A stretch of 64,000 nt of DNA from Pseudocitrobacter vendiensis (GTDB lineage Bacteria; Pseudomonadota; Gammaproteobacteria; Enterobacterales; Enterobacteriaceae): assembly GCF_943590815.1 (NCBI RefSeq), contig NZ_CALSBS010000016.1, positions 53,506 through 117,505 on the forward strand, read 5' to 3'. Below are positions 19,174 through 30,147 of this stretch, piece by piece (the stretch's first letter is position 1; the number at the start of each line of letters is the position of its first letter). The position numbers were made by a program, and so were the translations under genes. Under the pieces are notes generated by a model. The model was not told where the DNA came from and searched no databases. It saw nothing but the letters and a program-made list of their open reading frames with translations.

Positions 19174-20043
19174 ATGAACATGCTGGAAAAAATTCAGTCG
19201 CAACTGGAAAACCTTAGCAAATCCGAACGTAAAGTGGCGGAGGTGATCCTCGCCGCACCAGAGCAGGCTATCCACTCAAGTATTGCGGCGCTGGCGCTGG
19301 AAGCTGAGGTCAGCGAGCCGACGGTCAACCGTTTTTGTCGCAGTCTGGAAACGCGTGGCTTCCCCGATTTTAAGCTTCATCTTGCCCAAAGTCTGGCCAA
19401 CGGTACACCGTATGTTAATCGTAATGTGGATGAAGATGACAGTGTAGAAGCCTATACCGGGAAAATATTCGAGTCGGCGATGGCAAGCCTGGCGCATGTC
19501 CGCCAGTCGCTGGAGATGTCGGCGGTCAATCGGGCGGTCGATCTCCTGACTCAGGCTAAACGTATCGCCTTCTTCGGATTGGGCTCATCCGCCGCTGTCG
19601 CCCATGACGCCATGAACAAATTCTTCCGATTCAACGTTCCGGTGGTCTATTCCGATGACATCGTCCTGCAACGGATGAGCTGTATGAATTGCAGCGAGGA
19701 TGACGTTGTGGTGCTCATTTCACACACGGGCAGAACCAAAAGTCTGGTGGAACTGGCACAGCTGGCACGTGAGAACGATGCCATGGTGATTGCGCTGACG
19801 TCGGCAAATACGCCGCTCGCGCGCGAAGCCACGCTGGCCATTACACTCGATGTTCCCGAGGACACCGACGTTTATATGCCCATGGTTTCCAGGCTCGCAC
19901 AGTTGACGGTCATTGACGTGCTGGCCACCGGTTTTACGCTGCGCCGGGGCGCGAAATTCAGGGATAACTTGAAGCGAGTCAAAGAAGCGTTGAAGGAATC
20001 GCGGTTTGATAAAGAACGTATTACACACAGCGATAACCATTAA
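19174..20043 (+). CDS. hexR: HexR transcriptional regulator (RpiR family)
   Basis: A 289-residue regulator with an N-terminal RpiR-type helix-turn-helix (A-E-V-S-E-P-T-V-N-R-F-C-R near residue 45) and a C-terminal SIS sugar-phosphate domain (F-F-G-L-G-S-S-A near 135, I-S-H-T-G-R-T-K near 185). HexR controls sugar catabolism genes including zwf and edd-eda. M-N-M-L-E-K at 19174 matches the E. coli start; the frame is open to 19093. An inverted repeat (AACAACA/TGTTGTT, 19053-19075) in its leader is unexplained. Confidence 0.95.
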   Translation: MNMLEKIQSQLENLSKSERKVAEVILAAPEQAIHSSIAALALEAEVSEPTVNRFCRSLETRGFPDFKLHLAQSLANGTPYVNRNVDEDDSVEAYTGKIFESAMASLAHVRQSLEMSAVNRAVDLLTQAKRIAFFGLGSSAAVAHDAMNKFFRFNVPVVYSDDIVLQRMSCMNCSEDDVVVLISHTGRTKSLVELAQLARENDAMVIALTSANTPLAREATLAITLDVPEDTDVYMPMVSRLAQLTVIDVLATGFTLRRGAKFRDNLKRVKEALKESRFDKERITHSDNH

Positions 20044-20163
20044 AATTTGTAAAAGCACTATTGATGAGACATTCGGCGTTATCACTGCACAAGCGGTGCT
20101 ACCTTAAAGGAGCCGAATCCATGTTCACGCAACACCTGGTTGTTTAAGTTAACGGAGTATTAC

Positions 20164-21606
20164 ATGTCCAGAAGGCTTCGCAGAACCAAAATCGTTACCA
20201 CGTTAGGGCCAGCCACTGACCGCGACAATAATCTTGAGAAAGTCATTGCCGCCGGCGCCAACGTTGTACGAATGAACTTCTCCCACGGCACACCGGAAGA
20301 TCATAAGCTTCGCGCTGATAAAGTACGCGAAATCGCGGCAAAACTGGGTCGTCATGTAGCTATTTTAGGCGATCTCCAGGGTCCCAAAATCCGTGTTTCA
20401 ACCTTCAAAGAAGGCAAAGTTTTCCTCAACATCGGCGACAAATTCCTGCTCGACGCCAACCTGGGTAAAGGTGAAGGCGATAAAGAAAAGGTCGGTATCG
20501 ACTATAAAGGCCTACCTGCTGACGTCGTTCCAGGCGACATTCTGCTGCTCGACGATGGTCGCGTACAGCTGAAAGTGCTGGAAGTTCAGGGCATGAAAGT
20601 GTTCACCGAAGTGACCGTCGGTGGCCCGCTTTCTAACAACAAAGGTATCAACAAACTGGGCGGCGGCCTCTCTGCTGAAGCCCTGACTGAGAAAGACAAA
20701 GCAGATATTGTCACGGCGGCAAAAATTGCGGTGGACTATCTGGCGGTCTCCTTCCCGCGCTGTGGCGAAGACCTCAATTACGCTCGTCGTCTGGCACGCG
20801 AAGCAGGCTGCGACGCGAAAATCGTCGCTAAAGTTGAACGTGCGGAAGCCGTTTGCAGCCAGGACGCGATGGATGACATCATTCTGGCATCTGACGTGGT
20901 AATGGTTGCGCGTGGCGACCTGGGTGTTGAAATCGGCGATCCGGAGCTGGTGGGAATTCAGAAAGCGTTGATTCGCCGCGCGCGTCAGCTGAATCGTGCC
21001 GTGATCACGGCAACCCAGATGATGGAATCGATGATCACCAACCCAATGCCAACACGTGCGGAAGTTATGGACGTGGCGAACGCCGTGCTGGATGGTACCG
21101 ATGCGGTGATGCTCTCTGCAGAAACCGCCGCGGGCCAGTATCCGTCTGAAACCGTCGCGGCAATGGCGCGCGTGTGCCTGGGTGCGGAAAAAATCCCCAG
21201 CATTAACGTTTCTAAACACCGCCTGGACGTACAGTTCGACAACGTGGAAGAAGCGATCGCGATGTCGGCGATGTACGCGGCAAACCATCTGAAAGGTGTG
21301 AGCGCCATCATCACCATGACCGAATCTGGCCGTACCGCGCTGATGACTTCACGTATCACCTCCGGTCTGCCGATTTTCGCCATGTCTCGTCATGAGCGCA
21401 CCCTGAACCTGACCGCGCTGTATCGCGGCGTGACGCCGGTGCATTTCGATAGCGAAAGCGACGGCGTTGCGGCAGCCCATGAGGCCGTTAATCTGCTGCG
21501 CGACAAAGGCTATCTGGTTGCCGGCGACCTGGTGATTGTGACTCAGGGCGACGTGATGGATACCGTGGGTTCCACCAACACCACGCGTATTTTGACTGTC
21601 GAATAA
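20164..21606 (+). CDS. pykA: Pyruvate kinase II
   Basis: PykA converts phosphoenolpyruvate and ADP to pyruvate and ATP; the E. coli enzyme is activated by AMP. At 480 residues it is the same length as E. coli PykA and nearly identical. Visible motifs are the N-terminal K-I-V-T-T-L-G-P-A, the active-site I-V-A-K-V-E-R near residue 225 and the [10 protein letters not shown] block near 245. GGAG lies seven bases before ATG 20164. Confidence 0.98.
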   Translation: MSRRLRRTKIVTTLGPATDRDNNLEKVIAAGANVVRMNFSHGTPEDHKLRADKVREIAAKLGRHVAILGDLQGPKIRVSTFKEGKVFLNIGDKFLLDANLGKGEGDKEKVGIDYKGLPADVVPGDILLLDDGRVQLKVLEVQGMKVFTEVTVGGPLSNNKGINKLGGGLSAEALTEKDKADIVTAAKIAVDYLAVSFPRCGEDLNYARRLAREAGCDAKIVAKVERAEAVCSQDAMDDIILASDVVMVARGDLGVEIGDPELVGIQKALIRRARQLNRAVITATQMMESMITNPMPTRAEVMDVANAVLDGTDAVMLSAETAAGQYPSETVAAMARVCLGAEKIPSINVSKHRLDVQFDNVEEAIAMSAMYAANHLKGVSAIITMTESGRTALMTSRITSGLPIFAMSRHERTLNLTALYRGVTPVHFDSESDGVAAAHEAVNLLRDKGYLVAGDLVIVTQGDVMDTVGSTNTTRILTVE

Positions 21607-21626
21607 AAAATATCTTTTATCAGAAC

Positions 21627-21659
21627 AAAGGCCTCTTCATAGGAAGAGGCCTTTTTTTT
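21627..21659 (+). terminator. Terminator after pykA
   Basis: AAGGCCTCTT-CAT-AGGAAGAGGCCTT followed by eight Ts: a textbook rho-independent terminator 20 bases past pykA. Confidence 0.95.
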
Positions 21660-21678
21660 GGCAACGAACTGGCGGTAA

Positions 21679-21715
21679 ATTGCCTGATGGCGCTTCGCTT
21701 ATCAGGCCGACGGGA
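21679..21715. repeat. REP-like element between pykA and lpxM
   Basis: TTGCCTGATGGCGCTTCGCTTATCAGGCC is the variant REP palindrome common in this genome (compare 38581 and 38669). It lies between converging genes. Confidence 0.75.
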
Positions 21716-21733
21716 TAGGTTACGTGTGTAAAA

Positions 21734-22702
21734 CTACTCCGGATATCTCTCGCTGGGTTTATACGGCTTAATATCACCCGGTTTACGCGTTTTGAGCAGT
21801 TTCAGGATCCAGGTGTATTGTTCCGGATGCGGGCCGACAAAAATCTCCACCTCTTCATTCATCCGACGCGCAATGGTGTGATCGTCGGCTTCCAGCAGAT
21901 CGTCCATCGGCGGGCGCACCAGGATGGTTAAACGATGTGTTTTGCCATCATAGACCGGGAACAGCGGCACCACGCGTGCACGGCACACCTTCATCAGACG
22001 ACCAATCGCCGGGAGCGTGGCTTTATAGGTCGCGAAGAAATCAACGAATTCGCTGTGCTCCGGGCCGTGATCCTGATCCGGCAGATAGTAGCCCCAGTAT
22101 CCCTGACGCACCGACTGGATAAACGGCTTGATGCCGTCGTTACGCGCATGCAGGCGACCACCAAAACGACGGCGCACGGTATTCCACACGTAGTCGAATA
22201 CTTTGTTGCCCTGATTATGGAACATGGCGGCCATTTTCTGCCCCTGTGACGCCATCAGCATGGCCGGGATATCCACCCCCCAGCCGTGCGGCACGAGGAA
22301 AATGACGTTCTCGCCCTTCTCGTGCATTTCGTCGATGATCTCTTTGCCCTGCCAGTCGACGCGCGGCAGAATTTTCTCTGGCCCGCGAATCGCCAGTTCA
22401 GCCATCATCGCCATCGCCTGCGGCGCAGTGGTATACATACCATCGATGATAGACTCGATTTCCGCATCGCTTTTTTCGGGGAAGCAATAGCGCAGGTTAA
22501 TCTGCGCGCGGCGACGAGCACTTTTACCCAGACGCCCGGCTAAGCGGCCAAGCGTCCCCAGTAACGGGTCGCGAACTTTCGCGGGTAAACACGCGGCTCC
22601 CGCAAAGGCGAACACGCCCAACCACGCGCCCCAGTTCTGCGGGCGGCGAAACTCTTTTTCGAATTCAGGAATGTATTCACTATTCTTTTTGTTTGTTTCC
22701 AT
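21734..22702 (-). CDS. lpxM: Lipid A biosynthesis myristoyltransferase LpxM (MsbB)
   Basis: LpxM adds the second secondary acyl chain (myristate) to Kdo2-lauroyl-lipid IVA, giving hexa-acyl lipid A. The 322-residue protein has an N-terminal membrane segment, the catalytic H-x4-D motif in V-P-H-G-W-G-V-D near residue 139 and the [11 protein letters not shown] block near 225. It is colinear with E. coli MsbB and is clearly a different subfamily from the acyltransferase at 3250-4182. Confidence 0.96.
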   Translation of the reverse strand: METNKKNSEYIPEFEKEFRRPQNWGAWLGVFAFAGAACLPAKVRDPLLGTLGRLAGRLGKSARRRAQINLRYCFPEKSDAEIESIIDGMYTTAPQAMAMMAELAIRGPEKILPRVDWQGKEIIDEMHEKGENVIFLVPHGWGVDIPAMLMASQGQKMAAMFHNQGNKVFDYVWNTVRRRFGGRLHARNDGIKPFIQSVRQGYWGYYLPDQDHGPEHSEFVDFFATYKATLPAIGRLMKVCRARVVPLFPVYDGKTHRLTILVRPPMDDLLEADDHTIARRMNEEVEIFVGPHPEQYTWILKLLKTRKPGDIKPYKPSERYPE

Positions 22703-22780
22703 GCTTATTCCATGAAGAGCACTACTGGTGCGAAACGATTACCGATAGTGTAGCGAGGCGCTCAGTTTCACACAAAAGAA

Positions 22781-22810
22781 AAAGCCGGCGACACTGAGTG
22801 CACCGGCTTT
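22781..22810 (-). terminator. Terminator after mepM
   Basis: AAAGCCGG...CCGGCTTT with a T run when read on the minus strand, 24 bases after the mepM stop. It may also serve to insulate lpxM. Confidence 0.85.
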
Positions 22811-22833
22811 AATTGTCTATAAGTTAAGCGAAA

Positions 22834-24144
22834 TTAATCAAAGCGCAGTTGCGGAAGGACCTGCTTAACCTGTGCCAGATAATCCGTACGATCGGAACCG
22901 GTCAAGCCTTCCGTACGTGGCAATTTCGCCGTCAGTGGGTTGACTGCCTGCTGGTTAATCCACACTTCATAGTGCAGGTGCGGGCCAGTAGAACGTCCGG
23001 TATTTCCGGAAAGCGCGATACGGTCACCACGTTTGATTTTCTGCCCTGGCTTCACGAGGATTTTGCGCAGGTGCATGTAACGGGTGGTGTATGTACGACC
23101 ATGGCGAATCGCCACATAGTAACCTGCCGCACCGCTACGCTTCGCCATCACCACTTCACCATCACCCACCGCCAGTACTGGCGTACCTTGTGGCATCGCG
23201 AAATCTACGCCACGGTGTGGCGCGACGCGACCGGTAACCGGGTTCAGACGACGCGGGTTAAAGTTAGATGAGACACGGAACTGACGCGCGGTTGGGAAAC
23301 GCAGGAAACCTTTTGCCAGCCCGGTACCGTTACGGTCGTAATACTTACCGTCTTCAGAACGAATTGCGTAATAATCTTTTCCTTCTGTCCTGATTCGTAC
23401 GCCAACAAGTTGGCTCTGCTCGCGTTTGCCATCCAGCATTTCGCGCGACATCAGTACAGCGAATTCATCATCTTTTTTCAGCTTGCGGAAGTCCATCTGC
23501 CACTGCATCGCTTTGATGACCGCGCTCACTTCTGTGCTGGTAAGGCCGGCATTGCGCGCGCTGGTCACAAAGCTGCCCCCAACGGTACCTTTCAGCAGAT
23601 TGTTCACCCACTCGCCCTGCTGCGTTTCCGCGCTCATTTTAAAGCCGTTAGCAACGCGGTCATAGGTACGGGTTTCGCGACGGGACATTTCCCAGGTGAG
23701 CTGTTGTAAATCGCCATCCGCCGTCAGCGTCCAGGAGAGCTGCTGGCCGATTTTCATATTACGCAGGTCTTTATCTGCCGCCGCAAGACGACTGATATCA
23801 CCCATATCGATACCATACTGATTGAGGATGCTGCTGAGCGTGTCACCTGTCGAGACGACATATTCATGCTGATTATCAGTTTTTTCGTCCAGCTCATCCT
23901 GTGGGATAGCTTCATCTTCCTGTGCTGCCTGGTCGATAGGCTCGCTTGCTTCCGGCAACAGGGAACGTATTTCTTTCTGTTCCAGCTCGATGGTGCGCAC
24001 AATCGGGCTAGATGTTGGGTGATAAACGTATGGTCGCCATACGGCGACCGCTAAAGTCAGGACTGTCAACGACCCCAGCATAACGCGGTGGGGTCGCGGC
24101 AAATTGTTAAACGCCAGGGCGACAGAGCGGGCTATCTGTTGCAC
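22834..24144 (-). CDS. mepM: Murein DD-endopeptidase MepM
   Basis: MepM (YebA) cuts D-Ala-mDAP crosslinks so that new strands can enter the peptidoglycan; it acts in the periplasm. The 436-residue protein has an N-terminal membrane anchor (about residues 20-37), a LysM-like domain (Y-V-V-S-T-G-D-T-L near 95), and a C-terminal M23 zinc peptidase with H-R-G-V-D-F-A near 310 and H-L-H-Y-E-V near 395. It is adjacent to znuA, and the enzyme needs zinc. Confidence 0.96.
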   Translation of the reverse strand: MQQIARSVALAFNNLPRPHRVMLGSLTVLTLAVAVWRPYVYHPTSSPIVRTIELEQKEIRSLLPEASEPIDQAAQEDEAIPQDELDEKTDNQHEYVVSTGDTLSSILNQYGIDMGDISRLAAADKDLRNMKIGQQLSWTLTADGDLQQLTWEMSRRETRTYDRVANGFKMSAETQQGEWVNNLLKGTVGGSFVTSARNAGLTSTEVSAVIKAMQWQMDFRKLKKDDEFAVLMSREMLDGKREQSQLVGVRIRTEGKDYYAIRSEDGKYYDRNGTGLAKGFLRFPTARQFRVSSNFNPRRLNPVTGRVAPHRGVDFAMPQGTPVLAVGDGEVVMAKRSGAAGYYVAIRHGRTYTTRYMHLRKILVKPGQKIKRGDRIALSGNTGRSTGPHLHYEVWINQQAVNPLTAKLPRTEGLTGSDRTDYLAQVKQVLPQLRFD

Positions 24145-24159
24145 GTATTCACTTCCTCA

Positions 24160-25116
24160 TTAATCTCCTTTCAGGCAGCTCGAATATTGGTTCGCGAGTT
24201 GACGAAGAAACGTCGCGTAACTCTCTTTGCTCAGTTGAATGTTTGTCCCCAGCGGATCTAACGTGCCCATACGCACAGAAGTTCCCCGGGCCACCGCTTC
24301 AACGACCGCTGGCCTGAACTGTGGCTCAGCAAAAACGCAGGTTGCTTTTTGCTCAACCAACTGTGTTCTGATTTGATGTAAACGCTGCGCACCGGGCTGG
24401 ATTTCAGGGTTTACGGTAAAGTGGCCAAGCGGCGTTAAACCGTATTGTTTTTCATAGTAGCCATAGGCGTCATGAAAAACGAAATACCCCTTCCCTTTCA
24501 GCGGTGCCAGCTCGTTGCCAACCTCTTTATCGGCTGTGGCTAATTGTGCCTCAAAATCCTTCAGGTTGGCGTCGAGTTTGGCTCGACTCTGCGGCATAAG
24601 TTCCACTAATTTGTCATGGATTGCAACCGCTGACAGCCGCGCTATCTCTGGCGAGAGCCACAGATGCATGTTGTAGTCGCCGTGATGGTGATGTGCGTCA
24701 CCTTTTTCACTCTCATGGCCTGCGTGATCGTGGTCACCTTCATGGTCATGGTCATCATCATCGCCACCTTTCATGAGCAATGGTTTCACACCGTCAAGCT
24801 GGGCAATGGTGACTTTATTTTTGTCAGAAATACTTTGCGTTGACTTATTCATGAACGCTTCCATTTCCGGCCCAATCCAAACGACTAAGTCCGCGTTCTG
24901 TAAGCGTTTTACATCCGAAGGGCGTAAAGAATAATCATGTTCAGACGCACCGTCAGGCAGTAAAACCTGCGTGTCGGTGACGCCATCGGTGATAGCTGAA
25001 GCGATAAATCCAAGCGGTTTTAATGAGGCGACCACAGCCGCGTCAGCGTGCTGAACGGCGGCACCGCTGAACGCAATCGATAAAGCAGCGAAAAGAAGCG
25101 TATTTTTCTGTAACAT
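24160..25116 (-). CDS. znuA: Zinc ABC transporter substrate-binding protein
   Basis: ZnuA carries Zn2+ in the periplasm to the ZnuBC importer. The 318-residue protein has a signal peptide ending in A-D-A-A, and zinc-site histidines in [18 protein letters not shown] and V-F-H-D-A-Y. A charged His/Asp-rich loop (residues about 139-166) is longer than in E. coli K-12, fitting zinc scavenging. The M-L-Q-K-N start at 25116 is conserved; an upstream in-frame start at 25173 would overlap the Zur site. Confidence 0.95.
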   Translation of the reverse strand: MLQKNTLLFAALSIAFSGAAVQHADAAVVASLKPLGFIASAITDGVTDTQVLLPDGASEHDYSLRPSDVKRLQNADLVVWIGPEMEAFMNKSTQSISDKNKVTIAQLDGVKPLLMKGGDDDDHDHEGDHDHAGHESEKGDAHHHHGDYNMHLWLSPEIARLSAVAIHDKLVELMPQSRAKLDANLKDFEAQLATADKEVGNELAPLKGKGYFVFHDAYGYYEKQYGLTPLGHFTVNPEIQPGAQRLHQIRTQLVEQKATCVFAEPQFRPAVVEAVARGTSVRMGTLDPLGTNIQLSKESYATFLRQLANQYSSCLKGD

Positions 25117-25147
25117 AATGCGTCTGATAATCGTAATGAATAAGTGG

Positions 25148-25170
25148 AGTGTGATATTATAACATTCACT
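25148..25170. promoter_or_regulatory. Zur operator between znuA and znuC
   Basis: The near-palindrome AGTGTGATATTATAACATTCACT matches the Zur box (GAAATGTTATANTATAACATTTC type). It sits in the middle of the short gap between the divergent znuA and znuC genes and would shut off both when zinc is plentiful. Confidence 0.9.
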
Positions 25171-25193
25171 CACTTGTGCAACCCTTAATTGCT

Positions 25194-25949
25194 ATGACGA
25201 ATCTTGTAACACTGGAAAATGTTTCGGTCTCATTCGGCCAGCGCCGCGTGCTGTCTGACATTTCACTGGCCCTGAAGCCAGGACGCATTTTGACGTTACT
25301 CGGGCCGAACGGTGCGGGTAAATCCACGCTGGTACGCGTGGTTTTAGGCCTGGTAGCACCCAATGAAGGCGTGATCAAGCGCGAGGGCAAACTGCGCATT
25401 GGCTATGTGCCGCAGAAATTACACCTGGACGCGACACTGCCGCTGACGGTTGAGCGTTTTTTACGTCTGCACCCGGCAACCAAAAAAGCGGATATCCTTC
25501 CGGCGCTGAAACGCGTGCAGGCAGGTCATTTGCTTAACGCGCCAATGCAGAAACTGTCTGGCGGCGAGACGCAACGCGTCCTGCTGGCGCGCGCGCTGTT
25601 GAACAGTCCGCAGTTGCTGGTGCTGGACGAACCGACGCAGGGCGTTGATATTAACGGTCAGGTCGCGCTCTATGATCTGATTAACCAGCTACGACAGGAA
25701 CTGGACTGCGCGGTGCTAATGGTTTCGCACGACCTGCACCTGGTGATGGCAAAAACTGACGAAGTTTTATGTCTGAATCATCACATCTGCTGTTCCGGCA
25801 CGCCGGACGTTGTGTCAATGCATCCTGAATTTATCTCGATGTTCGGCCCGCGCGGCGCTGAGCAACTCGGTATCTACCGCCATCAGCATAACCATCGCCA
25901 CGATTTACAGGGTCGTATTGTTTTGCGTCGGGGAAATGGTCACTCATGA
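25194..25949 (+). CDS. znuC: Zinc ABC transporter ATP-binding protein
   Basis: The ATPase of the ZnuABC importer, 251 residues. Walker A (G-P-N-G-A-G-K-S-T), the ABC signature (L-S-G-G-E-T-Q-R-V) and Walker B (L-L-V-L-D-E-P-T) are all intact. The histidine-rich C-terminal stretch (H-Q-H-N-H-R-H) is typical of ZnuC. The stop overlaps the znuB start by four bases (ATGA). ATG 25194 matches E. coli. Confidence 0.97.
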   Translation: MTNLVTLENVSVSFGQRRVLSDISLALKPGRILTLLGPNGAGKSTLVRVVLGLVAPNEGVIKREGKLRIGYVPQKLHLDATLPLTVERFLRLHPATKKADILPALKRVQAGHLLNAPMQKLSGGETQRVLLARALLNSPQLLVLDEPTQGVDINGQVALYDLINQLRQELDCAVLMVSHDLHLVMAKTDEVLCLNHHICCSGTPDVVSMHPEFISMFGPRGAEQLGIYRHQHNHRHDLQGRIVLRRGNGHS

Positions 25950-26731
25950 TTGAATTATTACTGCCCGGCTGGCTGGCCGGGATGATGCTGGCGTGCGCCG
26001 CGGGCCCACTGGGTTCGTTTGTGGTCTGGCGTCGCATGTCCTATTTTGGCGATACCCTGGCCCATGCGTCATTGCTGGGTGTCGCCTTTGGCCTGCTGCT
26101 GGATGTCAATCCTTTCTATGCGGTTATCGCCGTTACGCTCTTCCTGGCCGGCGGGCTGGTATGGCTGGAAAAACGCCCTCACCTTGCGGTCGATACCTTG
26201 TTAGGGATTATGGCGCACAGTGCGCTGTCGCTGGGTCTGGTGGTCGTCAGCCTGATGTCGAATATCCGCGTGGATCTGATGGCGTATTTGTTTGGCGACC
26301 TGCTGGCGGTGACGCCGGAAGATCTGGTTTCCATCGCGATTGGCGTGGTGATTGTGCTGGCCATTCTCTTCTGGCAGTGGCGTAACCTGCTGTCGATGAC
26401 CATCAGCCCGGATCTGGCGTTTGTTGATGGCGTGAAACTTCAGCGCGTGAAGCTGCTGCTGATGCTGGTGACGGCGTTAACCATCGGCGTGGCAATGAAG
26501 TTTGTGGGGGCGCTTATCATCACATCATTGCTGATTATTCCCGCCGCGACGGCACGTCGTTTTGCCCGCACGCCGGAGCAAATGGCGAGCATCGCCGTTG
26601 GTGTAGGGATGATCGCGGTTACCGGTGGCCTGACCTTCTCGGCGTTTTATGACACACCCGCTGGCCCGTCAGTCGTTCTGTGTGCAGCGGTGCTGTTTAT
26701 TTTCAGTATGATGAAAAAGCAGGCTCAGTGA
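25946..26731 (+). CDS. znuB: Zinc ABC transporter permease
   Basis: ZnuB is the inner membrane channel of the zinc importer, with about eight hydrophobic helices in 261 residues and the family motif near [11 protein letters not shown]. It overlaps znuC by ATGA, which signals translational coupling. A REP element follows. Confidence 0.96.
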   Translation: MIELLLPGWLAGMMLACAAGPLGSFVVWRRMSYFGDTLAHASLLGVAFGLLLDVNPFYAVIAVTLFLAGGLVWLEKRPHLAVDTLLGIMAHSALSLGLVVVSLMSNIRVDLMAYLFGDLLAVTPEDLVSIAIGVVIVLAILFWQWRNLLSMTISPDLAFVDGVKLQRVKLLLMLVTALTIGVAMKFVGALIITSLLIIPAATARRFARTPEQMASIAVGVGMIAVTGGLTFSAFYDTPAGPSVVLCAAVLFIFSMMKKQAQ

Positions 26732-26741
26732 GCCGTTGAGA

Positions 26742-26824
26742 TGCCGGATGGCGGCTTCGCCTTATCCGGCCTACGAATACGGTTTTGTCGGTCGAATAAG
26801 ATGCGTAAGCATCGCCATCCGACA
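26742..26824. repeat. REP/BIME between znuB and ruvB
   Basis: GCCGGATGGCGGCTTCGCCTTATCCGGCCTAC and an inverted, degenerate partner (GTCGGTCGAATAAGATGCG...CGCCATCCGAC) lie between converging genes. Confidence 0.88.
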
Positions 26825-26830
26825 CGGTTC

Positions 26831-27844
<1,014 letters not shown>

Positions 27845-27849
27845 CTACC

Positions 27850-28461
27850 TCACAGCGCAGCGCGTAACGCTTCGCGGATCAATGTTTCGCTATTGGCATC
27901 CGGACGCGCGATTTTGCTGACCATCCGGCTGGCTTCCTGAGGTTTATAGCCCAGCGCCACCAGCGCAGCAACCGCTTCCTGCTCTGCATCGTCCGTCGCC
28001 GGGCTTGCCGGAGAGGTGAGCACCAGATCGGCAGCAGGTGTAAACAGGTCACCGTGTAGCCCCTTGAAGCGGTCTTTCATTTCGACAATCAAACGCTCGG
28101 CGGTTTTTTTACCAATACCCGGCAGTTTCACCAGTGCGCCAAGTTCTTCACGCTCAACGGCATTAACAAACTGTTGCGCCGACATGCCAGAGAGGATCGC
28201 CAGCGCCAGCTTCGGACCAACGCCGTTGGTTTTAATCAATTCTTTAAACAGGGTACGTTCCTGTTTGTTATTAAAGCCGTAGAGCAACTGTGCATCTTCG
28301 CGTACCACAAAGTGGGTGAAGATGATGGCTTCCTGCCCCGCTTCCGGCAGCTCATAGAAGCAGGTCATCGGCATATGCACTTCATAGCCGACGCCGCCCG
28401 TCTCCAGCAGTACTAACGGGGGTTGTTTTTCAATGATGATGCCTCTGAGTCTGCCTATCAC
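27850..28461 (-). CDS. ruvA: Holliday junction binding protein RuvA
   Basis: RuvA tetramers hold the four-way junction flat for RuvB and RuvC. The 203-residue protein has the N-terminal OB domain (M-I-G-R-L-R-G-I), two helix-hairpin-helix motifs (N-G-V-G-P-K-L-A and L-P-G-I-G-K-K-T-A) and a small C-terminal domain that contacts RuvB. A LexA box lies about 50 bases before the start. Confidence 0.98.
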   Translation of the reverse strand: MIGRLRGIIIEKQPPLVLLETGGVGYEVHMPMTCFYELPEAGQEAIIFTHFVVREDAQLLYGFNNKQERTLFKELIKTNGVGPKLALAILSGMSAQQFVNAVEREELGALVKLPGIGKKTAERLIVEMKDRFKGLHGDLFTPAADLVLTSPASPATDDAEQEAVAALVALGYKPQEASRMVSKIARPDANSETLIREALRAAL

Positions 28462-28511
28462 ATGACGCTCCTGCGTTAATGGCTCTGATACAAAGGTGTA
28501 TCATAAAAAAA

Positions 28512-28531
28512 TGCTGGATAGATATCCAGCG
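28512..28531 (-). promoter_or_regulatory. LexA (SOS) box of ruvAB
   Basis: The 16-base core CTGGATAGATATCCAG (28514-28529) fits the LexA consensus CTG-N10-CAG with an AT-rich centre and matches the known E. coli ruvA SOS box. It places ruvAB under the SOS response. Confidence 0.92.
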
Positions 28532-28593
28532 AGGGATGAAACAAAAGTTGATGTGTGGTGGTTTTTCTGGATAGCCGATAGTCAAGATGAATG

Positions 28594-29418
28594 CTACTCA
28601 CCCACTCCCTGCACGTTAAATTTTTTCGGAGTAAGTCCATTCTCAATTCGCCATTGATACGCCTGTGTATGTTCTAAATCGTTACCATCAAGAGTAATCG
28701 AGGCCTGGTTTGAGTAAATAAAATATTCTTCCCCCCTTTTAGCAGGTTGAGTGCCAGACAGAGCATAAGTCCCCGCCAGCAAATCCCCCTCTGACACCAT
28801 TTCATAACTTTTTAACACGTAGCCATATCGCCAGTTAATCAAATTAAAAAGTATTCTTTCAGCCGCCTCTCTTGCAAAAATATCATTCCCAACTTTGATG
28901 GAAAAACTGCTTGAGTTAATTTTATAATGATGTTTCCCGGGTAAGAATTCAAAAGCCTGAGTCAGTGAAAACGATCTCTTATAATGCCCACCCGGCGGAA
29001 TAACTTGCCAGCCATCGACACCATCATAAATTCCACACATCCCATCAAGGACAATATTACTCGTTGAAACGTTAAATGCAGCGTTGCAGGGTAGCAATCC
29101 ACCTTTAAATATATAAGCAGGTTGATTATTGCGATTGTAGAAATCCAGAAATGCATTCACCACGCGTCCTTGCTGTATGACGCCAAGCCTCACGGCTACT
29201 CCACTTTTGGCCATTCTCGCATTGTTGATACTCGTACCAACTTCACCCACGCCGTAGATGTCATCACTTATATGAATGATTCGCGGAACAATTTCCCCTT
29301 TATCATTTAAAGAAACGCGTCCATAGCGATAGGGGTAGCGAATAACATTGTCATTAGCGAATGCATTCACACAATAACTTATTAAAAGTAAACCCATCAC
29401 CTTCATTAAGGATTTCAT
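28594..29418 (-). CDS. Exported protein of unknown function
   Basis: I do not recognise this 274-residue protein. It starts with a clear Sec signal peptide (hydrophobic V-M-G-L-L-L-I-S-Y, probable cleavage after A-F-A near residue 21). The mature part is rich in Tyr, Asn and beta-type stretches. Two cysteines about 20 apart (L-P-C-N near residue 110, M-C-G-I near 128) could form a disulfide. There is no lipobox and no membrane helix later. The gene is AT-rich and its codon use differs from the ruv genes around it, suggesting acquisition. It is divergent from yebB, and E. coli has nothing here. Confidence 0.75.
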   Translation of the reverse strand: MKSLMKVMGLLLISYCVNAFANDNVIRYPYRYGRVSLNDKGEIVPRIIHISDDIYGVGEVGTSINNARMAKSGVAVRLGVIQQGRVVNAFLDFYNRNNQPAYIFKGGLLPCNAAFNVSTSNIVLDGMCGIYDGVDGWQVIPPGGHYKRSFSLTQAFEFLPGKHHYKINSSSFSIKVGNDIFAREAAERILFNLINWRYGYVLKSYEMVSEGDLLAGTYALSGTQPAKRGEEYFIYSNQASITLDGNDLEHTQAYQWRIENGLTPKKFNVQGVGE

Positions 29419-29507
29419 AAAACTTGCCTTGTTATTAACCTAATACAATGTTAATTCTTTATTCTTAGAAAAGAAAGATTATAGATTATATATAAACAAT
29501 GGATTAA

Positions 29508-30092
29508 ATGGTGAAAATAAATTACCCAACCAAATATGAAACCGGCGATATTGTCTTCACCTGCATCGGCGCTCGCCTGTTTGGGCAAATCTCCGCTGCC
29601 TCACAGTGCTGGAGCAACCACGTCGGCATTATTATCGGTCACGATGGCGAAGACTATCTGGTCGCCGAAAGTCGCGTACCGCTCTCAACGGTGACAACGC
29701 TGGCACGCTTTATTCAGCGCTCGACCGATCAACTCTACGCCGTCCGTCGCCTGACAGGGGGATTAACCACGGAACAGAAGCTTGCGCTGGTCGAGAAGGT
29801 CCCTGGTCGCCTGCTTAAACTCTATCACACCGGTTTTAAATATGACTCCGCGCGTCAGTTTTGTTCGAAGTTCGTCTTCGATATTTATAAGGAGGCGTTA
29901 TGTATTCCTGTCGGGGAAATTGAAACGTTTGAAAATCTGTTGCGCCGCAACCCTAACGCAAAACTCGCGTTCTGGAAGTTCTGGTTTTTAGGTTCAATTC
30001 CGTGGAATCGCAAAACTGTGACACCAGCCAGCTTGTGGCATCATCCGAGCCTGGATCTTATTTTCAACAGCAGTAATCAGAACATAAAGTAA
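29508..30092 (+). CDS. yebB: YebB, permuted papain-like (DUF830/YiiX type) protein
   Basis: A 194-residue protein matching E. coli YebB. It belongs to the circularly permuted NlpC/P60 superfamily: the conserved histidine comes first (S-N-H-V-G-I-I-I-G near residue 43) and the putative nucleophile cysteine later (R-Q-F-C-S-K-F-V near 121), the reverse of normal NlpC/P60 enzymes. Relatives act on lipids or peptides, but the YebB substrate is unknown. There is no signal peptide, so it is probably cytoplasmic. Two AT-rich genes for exported proteins flank it here. Confidence 0.88.
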   Translation: MVKINYPTKYETGDIVFTCIGARLFGQISAASQCWSNHVGIIIGHDGEDYLVAESRVPLSTVTTLARFIQRSTDQLYAVRRLTGGLTTEQKLALVEKVPGRLLKLYHTGFKYDSARQFCSKFVFDIYKEALCIPVGEIETFENLLRRNPNAKLAFWKFWFLGSIPWNRKTVTPASLWHHPSLDLIFNSSNQNIK

Positions 30093-30147
30093 ACCCCAAT
30101 TATTCGACTGCAAATCAAGCTACTTTCGTTAGAGAAAAGGATGTTCT

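Noticed and set aside
20512..21288. 258-codon open frame opposite pykA
   Set aside because: Shadow of pykA; His/Arg/Phe-rich with no domain.
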